Positions 35,881-48,416 of a stretch of 64,000 nucleotides of DNA are shown here, piece by piece; the first letter of the stretch is position 1; each line of letters begins with the position of its first letter. The DNA comes from Armigeres subalbatus. Lineage: Eukaryota > Arthropoda > Insecta > Diptera > Culicidae. The notes beneath the pieces are model-generated. The model ran no database searches. It was not told where the DNA came from and worked only from the letters and a program-made list of their open reading frames with translations. The DNA lies in NCBI RefSeq assembly GCF_024139115.2, contig NC_085141.1, forward strand, positions 241,853,047 to 241,917,046, given 5' to 3'. Position numbers and translations under genes: made by a program.

Positions 35881-36757
35881 GTGAGAATTTAGAAGTGATA
35901 TGTGAGAAATGAGAAGTGAGAAATGAGAAGTAAGAAATAATTTGGTAGATGTGAGAAGTGATAAGTGAGAAATGAGAAATAATTTGTGAGAAGTGAGAAG
36001 TGATAAGTGAGAAATGAGAAGGGAGAAGTGAGGAGAGTGAAGTAAGAGAGCGAGGAGTGAGAAATAAGGAAGAAGAGATGAGAAGTGACAAGTGAGAGCT
36101 GAGAAGTGAATAGTGAGAAGTGAGTAATGAGATAAATATGTGAGATGTGAGAAGGGGAAACTGAGAAGCGAGAAGCAGTACGTAAAAAGAGGAAAGTTAG
36201 AAGTAATAAGTGAGAAGTGACAAATGAGAGATTAGATACAATAAGTGAGATTTAATATAGGAAAAGTGAGAAGCGAGAAGAGAGAAGTAGGAAGTACGTA
36301 GTGAAAAATGAGAAGTGTGAAGTAAGTAGTGTAAAGTAAGAAGTGAGGAGTAAGAAGTGAATAGTGAGAAGTAAGAACTGAGAAGTAAGAAACGAGTGGT
36401 GTGATCCGAGAAGCAAAATAAATATGTGAGATTTGAAAAATGAGAATTGAAAAACGAGAAGTGATAATTGAGAGCCGATAAATGAGAAGTTATAAGTGAG
36501 AAGTGAAATTTAAAAGTGAGAAATTCGATACGAGAAGTGAGATGTAAGATGTGAGAAGCGAGAAGTGAGAAACGAGAAACGAGAAGTGGTAGCCGAGAAA
36601 AAGGTTGGAGGCGACAAATGAGAAGTGAGAAATTCAATACGAGAAGTAAGATGTGAGAAGTGAGAGGCGAGAAGTGAGAAGTAAGAAGCCAGAATTGAAT
36701 GGAGAGAACTGGGTTGTGAGAAGTGAGATGGGATAGTGAGGAGCGAGAAATGAAAAG
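35881..36757 (+). repeat. GTGAGAAGT purine array, copy B
   Basis: Same words and order as 27950-28300 over its first ~330 bp, then further degenerate GAGAAGTGAGAAAT words. The minus-strand frames (Ser/Leu/His/Phe-rich) follow from the repeat. Confidence 0.85.
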
Positions 36758-36759
36758 TA

Positions 36760-36968
36760 CACACTTACCTCATTTCACCGTATTCGGTAAATTTTACCGA
36801 AATCTCAACAGCAGAACTGTTCGGTAATTTATTTTACAGATTTTTTGTAATTCTTTCCATTGCTCAACTGTCAAAATCACCGAAAATCAGTTAAATTATT
36901 TACCGAACAGTTCTGCTGTTGAGATTTCGGTAAAATTTTACCGAATTCGGCGATTTATTTTAAGTGTG
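36760..36968. mobile_element. 209-bp MITE with TA duplication
   Basis: CACACTTA at the left and TAAGTGTG at the right form 8-bp ends, each next to TA. Long inner arms pair: TTACCGAAATCTCAACAGCA with GAACTGTTCGGTAA on the left, and the exact inverse on the right (36900-36945). It interrupts the purine array, so the insertion is later than the array. Confidence 0.85.
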
Positions 36969-36970
36969 TA

Positions 36971-37500
36971 GTAAGATGTGAGAAGGGAAGGCAAGAAGGG
37001 TGAAGTTAGAAGATAGAAGTAGGGAGTGAGAAGCGAGAAGTGCAAAGTGAGAGGTGAGAAGTGAATAGTGAGAAGTTTGAAATGAGATAAAGATGTGATA
37101 TGTGAAAAATGAGAAGCTACAAGTGGGAAGTGAAATTTAGAAGTGAGAAGTGAGACATTTGATACGAGAAGTGAGATGTAAGATGTGAGAAGTAAGAAAC
37201 GAAAAGTGATAAGTGGAAGCCGAGGAGTGAATGGAGAGAAGTGAGTTGTGAGAAGTGAGTTATGAGAAGTGAAGAGTGAGAAATAAAAAGCAATTTGTGA
37301 GATGTGAGGAGTAAGAAGGGACAAGAGAGAAGTTAGAAGGGAGACGTGAGGTGTGTGATGTGTGATGTGAGAAGTGAGAAGCAAAAAGTTGAGAAATGAG
37401 AAGTGAGAATCGAGAAGTGAGAAGTGAGAGGCGAGAAATTTAAAGTGAGAAGTGAGATGTGAAATGTGAAAAAATGAGATAAAGATGGGAGATGTGAGAA
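36971..37500 (+). repeat. GTGAGAAGT purine array, continuation
   Basis: Continues the array interrupted by the MITE, with AGAAGTGAGATGTGAGAAG words. It ends abruptly at about 37500, where ordinary GC-balanced DNA begins. Confidence 0.8.
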
Positions 37501-38099
37501 GTGTACCACGCGAATATGACGTCACAAGTTTCATTGCTTGGATTGCAATCGTGGCGTCATGCTCGTTCAGCTACACTAGTTGAGAGTTCGTTTGGCTACC
37601 CTCGTCTTCGCCTCAGCTCGTCTATAGAACCTACAGTGTCTATAATCTTACTTTCCGATTTGGGTACAATATTTAGACCACTACCCGGGCTGTGGGTGGT
37701 CGTCGAGTAACCCGGTAATATTAATGAGTTCGCAAGCGAAAAGCAAGCAGAACATCATTAATGAACTGAAACAGAACCTTCTGGTGTTCGAGTCGTAAGA
37801 CAAGAACAGGACGCTTTTATCAGCCACCCGGGAGAAGCGAGAAGGCCGACAAAGGTGCCACAACTGAAGCCTTCTCCTTCCTTGGAACTTTTTAGTGAAG
37901 TCGTTTTTTACGCGGTTTTTGGGATTTACGCGGTTTTGATTTACGCGGAACGTATCCCCCGCGTAAAAACCGACTCCAGTGTATATTATTTTCAACGCTG
38001 ATTGAAATTTGTGTAACGTAGAGGTGAGTTAGCCTAGGGCTGAAAACCTCTCAAATAAAGACAAAAAATGTGTAAGTTCGCAGAACCAGTAAGAACCGT
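37501..38099. other. unassigned; includes TTTACGCGG repeats
   Basis: No gene supported. At 37905-37975 there is a short array of TTTTACGCGGTTTTTGGG / TTTACGCGGAACGTA words with an inverted CCGCGTAAAAACCG, ending CCAGTGTAT, which looks like the end of a repeat element. Confidence 0.4.
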
Positions 38100-38850
38100 A
38101 AGAACCAGTGGAACTTACTCAGAATTTCCCGATTGATATTCTCAAATCTCTTAAAAAAAACAAAGAATTTTTCGTGACAATACCTATTGAACTCTTAAAA
38201 TTTCTCAGCCAAATTGCTGAAATGTTATTTTCGGAAAAACGTAATTTTTGGGGAAATATCATGTCGAGCAAATGTGTAATGTCATTTTCCAAAAAAAAAA
38301 TAATTTGATTTTCGAGAAGATATTGCCATTTTCGGGGAATTGTAATCTTCGGAAGATTGTTTTCTTCAGAGAAACAGCACTCACGGGAAATGCAATTTTT
38401 GGATAAATGTCGTTTCTGGGGATATGTCAGTTTTGAAAGGAATGTTATTTTAGAGAAACATCATTTTCGGAGCATTGTCTTTTGCCGAAACGTCCTTTTC
38501 GAGGGAACGTAATTCTCTTTCATTCTGTATGCCAAAAGTGGGTTTCGCGTTTTGCTACGATCTTGTGCATTCATCTTTCCGTAAATGTGATTTACGTGAA
38601 AATTTTCTATTTTCGGGGAAATGTCATTTTCTGGAAAATGTAATTTTCGGGGAAATTACGTTCTCGAAGAAATGTCATTTTTAAAGAATATTTTTTTCAG
38701 GGAAATGTCATTATTGAGGAAAAGTTGTTATTATTGGAGAAATGCCGTTTTCAGAAAAATGTCTTTTTCAGGGAAAAAATATGTTCGGGGAAATGTCATT
38801 TTAGAATAAATGTCATTCATGGGAAAATGTAAGTTTCGGGCATTAATTTG
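38100..38850. repeat. degenerate TTTTCGGGGAAATGTCA minisatellite
   Basis: An array of ~17-18 bp units, consensus near TTTTCGGGGAAATGTCAT, with many substitutions and indels. The Met/Ser/Phe-rich frames at 38475-38809 are translations of the repeat. Confidence 0.8.
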
Positions 38851-38855
38851 CCAAA

Positions 38856-38996
38856 ATCGTTGCAATCGTTCTCGACAGCAAGCGATTTACCCAGCATGTC
38901 TCAGTTACCATCGTCAAGACAAACGCTATGCTTGGATTCTTACGGCGTAACACAGAACAGTTCAATTATGTCCATGCACTCAAATCGCTGTATTGT
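38856..38996 (+). pseudogene. orphan LINE reverse-transcriptase fragment (47 codons)
   Basis: Translation in one frame gives IVLDSKRFTQHVSV, then KTNAMLGFLRRNTEQF and ALKSLYC. This is the conserved pattern of the RT thumb region in non-LTR retrotransposons (LGV-LDSKL-F--H, KA---LGF--R, LK-LYC). No RT core lies before it and nothing recognisable follows, so it is a short relic. Confidence 0.7.
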
Positions 38997-41900
38997 GCAT
39001 GCACTCAATTAAGTCAAACTTTCAGTCTGTGCAATCTGATACTTGTTAATACAAATACGCATATGACGCATTAATATATGTATAAAAAAAATACGACAAA
39101 AGCGGCACATCCACATTGCACATGCATGGGCTAATTATGTTATGGTTATCTCTGCTTTTTTTGCTTTATTTACGTGATTTTTAATTTAACAAAAATTCAT
39201 CACAGGAAAGTGTTAGCTCTGTATTTATTAACTTAAAATTATGCGTGAAACTAATTCAAGATTTCAGTCAAATCGTGCACTTTCTGTGCGGGAGTATTTA
39301 TTACCCTTTAAACAATTATTACAACAAAACCAAACAAAACTCGTAAATATGGATCCAACAATTGAACTACATCGATAAATTCAACAGTTATCTGTTGAAT
39401 CTCTTGAACTTACTTCACTAACCGCTGCTTCTACCTTTTTCTCTTTTTTTTCTTCATTTGCAGTGGAAAATCCGATGGGGAGTTGTTACGAAGCTATCGC
39501 CAGCAGCAGGTAAGCCAACAACACACAACCATAATCGGGGGAAAAGTTTCACATTCTCCAATCAAGCAATTTTTATTATCAAACCAACCATCGCTCCGAT
39601 TCCGGCTGTCAGAACTGTACCGACGAGGACGACCGACTGAAATGCGAGCGAGTAAACTTTGAAGCTGAAAAGTTTAATGCGCATTATTGGTGGATTCTCA
39701 GTTTGTTATCAATGAATCATGCGGCGGCACGAGGCCAGAGGAATAAACTTTTGCTATTCCGCCCGAGCTGAACTACTCCACACCACATGGCGGAAGATGA
39801 GTGTGTCCGGATACTCAACCGCACTCGGTCAGGATGGAAACTTTGCTCTTGCCTTAAGAAAATATTAGACACATATTGCACTCCTGAAGCAGGTTAATTG
39901 AAGGAATCGATTTATGTATTTATGACTGCAGAAAACTTTGCCTCAGGTGGATCGATATAAAGTTCTCTAATTCGGTTGAGTGTCCGATGGATATTATTTA
40001 TTTCTAACCGAGGAAAAGTTAATACCTTGGTATGAACTTAATACCCCTCGTCGTACGTGGTGATACTCGAATCGAACGATGGTGGACAAGGCTCGTCGCT
40101 GAGCTTGGCAAATATTTGCTGTTGCTTCCACTTCAAACATCTTGCCACAATTATTATCGGCTTACGGAAAACTTCATCCTCAATTATTTAACTCGGTTCC
40201 CGAGCAAATCACTGGACAAGCAAATTGCGGCCGCTCGTTGCTGCCACGCCTCCTTCACTGATTGTTTGTTACAATAAAGATTTCATACTTTTTTGTGCGA
40301 CTCTTTTGCTTGTAATCCGGGCTGCTTCGTGTCTTACCTTTATGGCCTGAGTACTTGAGCAAACTGTCCAACCCTTCCTGCGCTGCACTGTCAGGCCATT
40401 CTTGGCTGCATCGCAGCAAATATCTACCGGGGGACCGATTCGCTGGAGCAAACTTGTTCCCGGGAGGGGGAAAACTATTATTATTAACTCTTGTTTCTCT
40501 ATGCGACAAACTATAAATATTTGTGATAAGTTTTATTATTTCCTGCAGCAGCAAGTCTATAATGGCGGTTGGCAGAACGAGGTACATATTGCTAGGCCAG
40601 TTGACATGATCGGCAACGACAGCCGGATTGCTGCTCCGGTGTTTTCCCATTTTCTTTTTTTGCCGAGATACATAGCTCGGTGCGACAGTAATCTGAAAAT
40701 TGAAAACGCTCGTGAAATACGAAGTACACTTTTAGCTGATTATTTGACTTTATGAGTTGCGGAATTCCAGATGCAGTTAAATATAAATGATATATTAAAA
40801 ACTAAAAATGCCAATAGGGAAAAAAGTATTATCAATTGTTAATAAGTTTACAACAGTTTTGTAAGGACTTGATGCTGCAAAATGTTGGAACATATATCAA
40901 TTGGTGATTTAGTTTTTAGAACGTTCGAATTCTAAAAGGGAACATTTTGACAGTACTTTATTAAATAGGAATGATCTAATTTTTTCAGCATATTTTCACT
41001 TGATAAAAAATGTATGTACCAAGTAATCAAATATCTATATATGGACTCGTAAATCTACTACCAGTGTATCTTTTGCCAAAGTCAATGTAAGAACTTTAAA
41101 ATTCTGATTTACTTTGCTCTAGCAGGTCAGCAGTATCTTAAAGCAGTATTTTCAATCCCACCATCAATAACCCCCTGACATTTCAACACATTTCAACACC
41201 GCCAAACCGACCGGAGCTGACCGTAGAAGCTCGCCAGGAAACGTGGGACACTTGGAATCGCTTCCGATCTGTCCGTGTGAATGAAACCAGTCCGAAAGCG
41301 ACAGCCACAATTCCAAAGCTAATCCGCATTTATTGTGTGCGAACGGAATGGTCTGGTCGGGTTTCCTTCTGTTCGTTTTCCAGAAGAAGGAAAATCCCTC
41401 TCAATTGCAAAAGTGGAATAAGAAGCGTCCAAAGGAAAATTGATTGAGCGTTCTTTCCGCAGCGTCGTCGCTTACTTTTTCGTGTGCTTGCTGTTAGGAA
41501 GCGGATTGATTCCTTGCAGGACCTTTGCAGTGTGAGCGTGATTGGTCTATTTTTCAAACTCAAGCAAACTGTGTGCAGGAAGTGTCGCCGGATCCGAGTC
41601 CATAAGACATTAGAGCGTTAGTACAATGCCGTCATTTTGCTCTGGTTTTTTCTACGACTGAAAATCTAAATGATAATCATTTTTTGAAGAGCTTAACGAA
41701 TAATAGTAAGACAACTGACAGATCATTTTTTTGATACTTTATAAGAGTGACTATTTATGTTTGATTTTAGGTTCACTCCTTATTTTTAGATCAATTTATA
41801 AAACTGCATTTCATAAAAATCCCTAAACTCAACATATTACTCGCAAGGAACAAAGAAGCATTAAAAACTGGCTCCTATTAGAAATTTGTTCCTTCCCATG

Positions 41901-42064
41901 TGTTTCATAAAACATTCTTTTTACCCCAGTATCACAATTCAAAACGATTATTTTGCAGCAACTCCAATGGGACGGGATTTGGTTGCATATGAACCACAGT
42001 GACTGGTATATGATAACTCGGGAATCCACCACCGATACAATTTCGTATTGGTTTGCTTTACCAG
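38997..42064. other. 3 kb low-repeat intergenic DNA
   Basis: No gene, RNA or mobile element recognised. The overlapping opposite frames at 40255-40755 lack motifs. The GC-richer stretches at 40200-40470 and 41200-41600 have ordinary composition. Confidence 0.4.
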
Positions 42065-42638
42065 CAGTACGTGTATTCAGTTTTTGCTCGGGATACCACT
42101 GTACGTTGTTACAGTCGAGTGCGCGCTCGAATAAACACTCTCGTATCAGTGGTTTTTGCGACCGTAAATACGCTAAAAGTGTCCCGCCGGATAGTGTCCG
42201 GCACTAATTGCTAATTAGCAATCAATTTCGGTTGATATCGGTGCGTTATATTAGTGAAAAAGTGGTGAAAAGTGATCCCACCGCGTGGCTACAATAAGCC
42301 GCCATCGTATTGTTTACGCCCGGCTCGTGTGTTTGATTGCTCCGTTTTCTGCTGCTGTCGGTCGGGTGACCCGAGCAGGAAATACTATCGAAGAAGAAAA
42401 AAAAATTTTTGGCGAAAAGTTTTGGGAAAATTTGAGAAGTGCCCAATCGGAATCTGGGGAGTTATACAGTGTCTTCCGAAAGTGTGTGAACACAGTGGTT
42501 CACAAAATTTTGCGTACGCTTAAGAAATAACGTCGAAGGAACGAAGAAGGTAAGATCGTCATTTTTATCTTTCTTCCGTTTATTTGGGGTAGGTAACGGG
42601 TGACCGTTGCCAATCTTGGGAATACCGACGTAAGCAAC

Positions 42639-43783
42639 ATGGCGGCCGCTAGTAGCGGCGACCCGGGAGGATCAGCAAAACGTAGACTTCCGATATTTAT
42701 GGACCCGACGAACAAATTCGGTGAATTAACGTACCTGCAGCTGATCGGTAAAGGCGAAACCCCACTCCCAAAGAACCCGTTTGTTATTTCAAAGTCCGTA
42801 GAGGCATGTGCTGGACCGATCGAGAACGCGAAAACTGAGGCGCAAGGAACCAAATACTCCCTGAGTGTCCGTGACCCGGCCCAAGTGCAAAAGTTACTTA
42901 AACTGACAAAGCTCATCGACGGAACCGAGGTAGAAGTGGTATCGCATCCAAACTTGAACGTTAGCCGTTGTGTCATCTCGTGCTTCGAATTGATCGATAT
43001 GGAGGAAAAGGACATCCTGGTGGAGCTGGTAAATGACAAAGTTGTCCGTGTTCAGCGGATCACCAAAAACCAGAACGGCCAGAAAGTTAATACTCCCGCC
43101 CTTATACTTACCTTTGCCAAAACTACGTACCCGGAGCACATCAAAGTTGGCCTTCTACGTGTTGCCACCCGTCCGTACTTTCCAAACCCGATGCTCTGCT
43201 ACGGATGTTTCAGCTACGGTCATACTCGCCTACGATGCCCCTACGAACGACGCTGCTTCAACTGCTCCGACGAGTATCACGGAGAAGAATGTAACAAGGC
43301 ACCATCTTGCCTGAGTTGCAAAGGTGACCACCGAACAACCAACCGCGAATGTTCCGTGTATAAAAGGAAATCGAGGTGGTAAAAATCAAAGTGCGAGACA
43401 ACATCACTTTTCCGGAAGCCCGAAAGCGCGTCAACCAGCAAGCTAGTGGAAGCTACGCACAGGCAGCAGCACAACAGAACGCCATCGAACAAAAGCTGAA
43501 GGAGCTAGAAACGGCCATGATTAAAAAGGACAAGGAGATCGCCAGACTGCTGGAAGAAAGCAAGCGGAAGGATGAAAAGATCGCCCAAATGATGGCATTC
43601 ATCAAACAAACGAAGCAGCAAGCCAGTCAACCCAAACAGAGCCTCACTAGCGAAACAACCGTCAGCCAGGAAAAATCACGTGACCAGCAACGACCAGTCC
43701 CCACGACAACAGGCCCTTTCACCCGATCGAGAAACAATTCTCCAGCCGCTCAAGAATCCAAGCGCGGGCGTCGCGAAGTATAA
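42639..43783 (+). pseudogene. I-clade LINE ORF1 (nucleic-acid-binding Gag-like protein)
   Basis: The start is ATG 42639 in context CAACATGG. The first ~150 residues resemble the RNA-binding region of I-type ORF1. Residues ~187-236 carry three zinc knuckles: CYGCFSYGHTRLRC (C-x2-C-x4-H-x4-C), CFNCSDEYHGEEC and CLSCKGDHRTTNREC. The frame breaks near 43370; the next frame continues VVKIKVRDNITFPEARKRV and a Lys/Glu-rich coiled-coil segment, ending at TAA 43781-43783. The protein would coat LINE RNA. One frameshift separates knuckles from C-terminus. Confidence 0.85.
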
Positions 43784-44112
43784 TTACAACAAACCGGTCA
43801 TTTCCCCAGATCTGAGTCCGCCGCCTCACGGAAATGGATTTCTCCAGTGAGGAGTCGGAGATACCGGAGACCTATCCTAGCCAAGGTATTCGATAGCTTC
43901 ACCCCCCAACATCGCATGAACTCCAATGATGACCAAGGCACGAACACGGACAACGAGACTAATCGGTTCGGAAGTAGGGAAAGTGTAGTACCTTTTCCGA
44001 CGCAAGTACGGCAGGTTGAAGGAGTCATCCGGGACGTCTTACCCCAACCCGTTGATGGCGAATTCACCTCCGTAGCCGATGGACACACTGATTACACCAC
44101 GATACCGGAAAC

Positions 44113-44290
44113 TTGGGATAGACGGCAGGGAGAAGGGGTAGCCCTTCTTTGCCCTGGCCGCCGCCCTACACTAACGACCATAGCGAGCACAAGAACTAAA
44201 ACCACAAACAGCATCATGACATCGACATTCCGGGATAGACGGCAGGGAGGAGGGGTAGCCCTCCTATGCCCTGGCCACCACCCTACACCA
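44113..44290 (+). repeat. 118-bp-spaced duplication inside ORF2 extension
   Basis: GGGATAGACGGCAGGGAG with GGGTAGCCCTTC.. occurs at about 44113-44172 and again at about 44231-44290. It encodes the repeated peptide DRRQGxGVALLCPG. Two units, few differences. Confidence 0.8.
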
Positions 44291-44347
44291 GCAATGGAGC
44301 ATCCAGCACCTACGTCCGATGAAAGCGGCATAACCAACAACGAAGCA

Positions 44348-44695
44348 GTAGACATAACTACACAAAGCCTTTCCCCAGTGCCGGCTGTTGCCGGTAGATC
44401 TGGAAGCAATCGTGTAGTAGTTTCGGCAACGGCTGGCACTGTGGGGCAAGACGTCCCACAGGTCAGTACTCGCTTTTTCCACCCGTGTGCATATACTCTC
44501 CCGAAAACCCTTTCAGGCCAACAACACATCACAGCAGTTACCTCACCCGGAGAAGGCCCGTCACGTCGAAGAAATATTACACAAAGCGCATCCCCAGTGC
44601 CGGCAGTTGTCGGTATTGGTAGAACTAGTGTAATGGTTTCGACAGCTGCTGGCACTGTGGGGCAAATCGTCCCACAGGCAAGTTCCAGCATCGCT
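44348..44695 (+). repeat. two-module block, 5' copy (repeated in 3' UTR)
   Basis: Module 1 (about 44365-44470) runs from CACAAAGCCTTTCCCCAG to CACTGTGGGGCAAGACG. Module 2 (about 44580-44690) runs from CACAAAGCGCATCCCCAG to CACTGTGGGGCAAATCG. Each module contains CCCCAGTGCCGGCTGTTG near its start and an imperfect inverse (CAACGGCTGGCACTGTGGGG) near its end, so each can form a stem-loop. It is in frame with ORF2 here. Confidence 0.85.
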
Positions 44696-47600
44696 CAGGT
44701 TTCTGCCGAGGTTATCGCACCATCCTTTTCTCCCACAGTCAACCCGTCGACAAGAAGAACATCCACGTCGTCGTCCGTCACTTGTTCCGTCACAGACAGC
44801 CGCTCTGGCGGCGTTTTCGCCCTACAGTGGAACCTGCGTGGCCTCAGGGCCAACATCAGTGAATTGAAGCTCCTCATCGCCGATCTCGAGCCATGCGTCG
44901 TGGCACTGCAGGAGACGAAAGTTAACCAAACGGTCGTCCCACCAGATTTCGTCGGCAGGCGCTACACGTTGCTTCTGGAATGGAACAGTGTACATTACTG
45001 GCAACACGGGGAAGAAAGAAAGCATACCGTTCGAGCGTGTGCAGATTGACACCACCCTGCACCTCATCGCTGCACGCATCCACGCGCCGATCCAAGTAAC
45101 GGTAGTGTCTGTCTACATCCCACCAAATTCTACGCATATTCAGGCCGCATTGGGTCAGTTATTTGAACAGCTGAAAGGTCCAGTGCTGTTTCAGGGAGAC
45201 TTCAACGCGCACAATCTCGCGTGGGGGTCTCACCAATCGAACGCGCTCGGCCGATTTATCGCCGAGAACACATTGACGCACAACCTAGTCATATTAAATG
45301 ACGGTTCACACACCCGCATCGACCCGGCCACCGGGAATACCTCGGCTATCGATGTGACCATCTGCTCAGAGAATCTGGCCCGCAGGTTCATTTGGCGAAC
45401 TATGTCGGACACGCACAACAGCGATCACTTCCCGATCACGGTGTCCATTCCCGGGTGGTCGAATCAACGAACGATACGACGCAAATGGCTCTACGATCAC
45501 GCGGATTGGTCGCTATACGAGCGACTTACGGCAGAAGCCATCCGATCAGATACCGAATGGGATATTCAGAGCTTCACAGAGAGTATTATAGCAGCAGCGA
45601 CGAAGGCTATTCCACGTACCAGCGGGCGGATTGGACCGAAAGCGGTACCGTGGTGGTGCCCCGAAGCAAAAGCGGCGATCCGACAGCGGCGAAAGTGCCT
45701 TCGATCTCTCCGACGCCTACAGCAAGGTGATCCGAACCAACCTGATGCGTTGGCGAAATTCCAGGAGGCACGAGCAGCGGCACGAAAAGCGATTAGTGAG
45801 GCGAAGGAGCAGTCGTGGGAAAATTTTGTGGCGAAAATATCACCAAGCAGCACGGCGACCGAACTATGGCGGACGGTGAATACCCTGCGTGGCAACCGAC
45901 AACAGCGTCCGGTAGTGCTCAAGCGAGCGGACGGGTTTACGGACGACCCCGAAGAAGTGGCAGAAGAACTGGCAAAAGTCTATTGCGAAAGATCGGCGAC
46001 TTCCAGCTACCCTCCATCGTTCCAGATGGCGAAAGCGGCAGCTGAACGAAGGTCCATAGACGTTTCGCACAACAACGATGATGTGTATAACATAGATATC
46101 ACCCTGAGCGAACTTCTGTGGGCCCTCGACAAAGGGCGAGGTACCTCAACAGGCCCAGATTCAATTGGGTACCCTCTGCTGCAACGACTTCCTATTTCCG
46201 TGAAAACGACACTCCTCGATCTGCTGAATGACATCTGGCGCAGTGGCGAGTTTCCCGCCAGCTGGCGGAATGCCATCGTCGTTCCCATCCGGAAGCCGAA
46301 CTGCCACGATACCGGTCCGAATGCTTTTCGGCCTGTCTCGCTCACCAGCTGCATGGCGAAACTTCTTGAGCGAATCATTAACCGGCGACTGATCACCGAA
46401 CTCGAGTCGAGTGGACGACTCGACAAGCGCCAGCACGCTTTCCGGGCAGGACGCGGCACCGACACATATTTCGCCGAGCTTGAAAGGTCGCTGCCTACCA
46501 CCGACGAGCACTGTCTGATAGCGTCCCTGGACCTATCTAAGGCCTACGACACCACCTGGCGACACGGCATCCTGCGAACCTTAAAGTCTTGGCGGATACG
46601 TGGTCGGATGCTTAACCTACTGCAGAGCTTCCTCTCGGAGCGCACCTTCCAGGTGTCTATAGGAGGACACATGTCCGGAGAATATCCGCTGGAGAACGGA
46701 GTACCACAGGGTTCCGTTCTTTCCGTGACGCTGTTCCTCGTTGCGATGCAGCCTATTTCGAGTTCTTCCGGTGGGCGTCGAAATCCTTGTGTACGCAGAC
46801 GACATCATCCTCGTGATTCGAGGGCCAAAAGGACAAGGCTTATACCGAAAACTGCAAACTGCGGTTAAAGCTGTGGACAAGTGGGCGAAGAGCGTTGGTT
46901 TCCCCATATCGGCGACGATTTCGCAGACATTTTACTGTAGCCCCAACGCGTGTGGAGAGCCAGAGAAGCAGATCACCATTGACCGAACTGCCATTCCAAA
47001 AACCAACCGTCTGCGAATCCTGGGCGTCACTCTTGACCGAACATTAACCTTCAAGCCGCACTGTACAGCGATGAAGAAAGCATGCGATTCCCGGTTAAGG
47101 ATTCTCCAGATGATCGGAACAAAACTGCCGCGTGGCAATCGTTCAAAGTTACTGCAGGTCGGCTCGGCGCTAGTCACTTCGAAGCTGACGTACGGAGTGG
47201 GACTAGTGAGCCGAGGAGGGCCAGACACACTGCAGACACTCGCTCCTGTATACAACAAAATGGTTCGTTACGCTTCCGGAGCGTTCGTGACCAGCCCGAT
47301 CATCTCGGTCATGGCCGAAGCTGGAACCCTTCCATTCGAACTACTGGCAGTTCAAATCATCGCTAGGATGGCCATCCGGATTTTATCTAAAAACAGCAAC
47401 AACAGCACTCTACCGTTAATCCGACGAGCGTCGGACCGGGTACACGAACTTACGAGAACAGCGTTTCCCGCTATCGGCCAACTAGTGAGGCAGAGCGACC
47501 GTGTGTGGCACGCACGAAAACCGTCGATTGTGTGGGATGTGAAGAGAAGTGTGCGAGCTGGCGATCCGCCGGATAGAGTCCGACCAGTTGTTCAACAGCT

Positions 47601-48416
47601 GCTTTCGACCCGGTCCCATAGGTCGTCAGTAGTCTACACCGACGGCTCGAAATGTGAAGATACTGTTGGAGCCGCATTTTACTCGACCGGCCTCGCAGGA
47701 ATATTCAGCCTTCCAGAGGCATGCAGCATTTTCTCTGCGGAGGCGTATGCCTTGAAGAAAGCGGTATCAATCCCCAACGTCGGTAGTGAGATCGTGGTTC
47801 TCACGGACTCGGCCAGTTGCCTGTTGGCACTAGAGTCCGGGAAATCAAAATATCCATGGATCCAGGAAGTCGAAGAGAAGGTCCGCAACAAACGTGTTCG
47901 ATTCTGTTGGATCCCTGGACATGCCGGCGTGAATGGAAATACCGAGGCTGATCGATTAGCGAACGAGGCGAGGAGACAACCGGCCATAGATATGCCCATT
48001 CCGGGTGAAGACGCGTTAAGAGCGGTAAAGCAGGCAATTCGACTCCGATGGGATCACCAGTGGCACGAAACAAGGGACTCGAAACTGAGGGAAGTGAAGT
48101 ACGACACAAAAAATGGGTAGACCGAGGTAGTGCAGCTGACCAACGTGCGCTTACGCGACTTAGGATCGGCCACACTCGGCTTACCCACACATTTTACTAA
48201 AAAGACCCGCCGCCCACTTGCGAATGCTGCGGTTCTGAAGTGAACGTACGACACATCATCCTGCATTGCCGGAAATACGAGCAAGAGCGACAAAGAAACA
48301 ATATCAGCACTACCAGCCTGACCGATGCCCTGGGAAACGATGAAGAAAGTTCGACGAAGCTGCTGGCATTCCTGCACCAAACTGGGCTGTTCAGGTATCT
48401 GTAAAGAGAAAGCAAC

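Larger units (their letters stand above)
43847..48404 (+). pseudogene. I-clade LINE ORF2: endonuclease, RT, RNase H
   Basis: Opens with a ~320-residue Ser/Thr/Pro-rich extension. The endonuclease starts near 44814 with FALQWNLRGL and has LQETKVN, GDFNAHN and SDHFPI. RT: FRPVSLTSCMAKLLERI, SLDLSKAYDTTW (catalytic Asp), GVPQGSVLS, VYADDIILV (Asp-Asp). RNase H: VYTDGSK, SAEAYAL, LTDSASCL and GHAGVNGNTEADRLAN, so Asp-Glu-Asp-Asp are all present. The C-terminus in a third frame has CECCGSEVNVRHIILHC (C-x2-C-x7-H-x4-C) and ends at TAA 48402-48404. Frameshifts lie near 44985, 46760 and 48110. All catalytic residues are retained. Confidence 0.9.

Noticed and set aside
42285..42530. 81-codon frame in the LINE 5' UTR as a possible ORF0
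   Set aside because: It begins with GTG and contains no ATG, has no known match, and overlaps another frame (42272-42523) of the same length.
43798..44691. Minus-strand frames opposite LINE ORF2, also at 45566-46511 and 47679-48527
   Set aside because: Shadows of the plus-strand coding frame; GC-rich codon bias keeps the antisense open.
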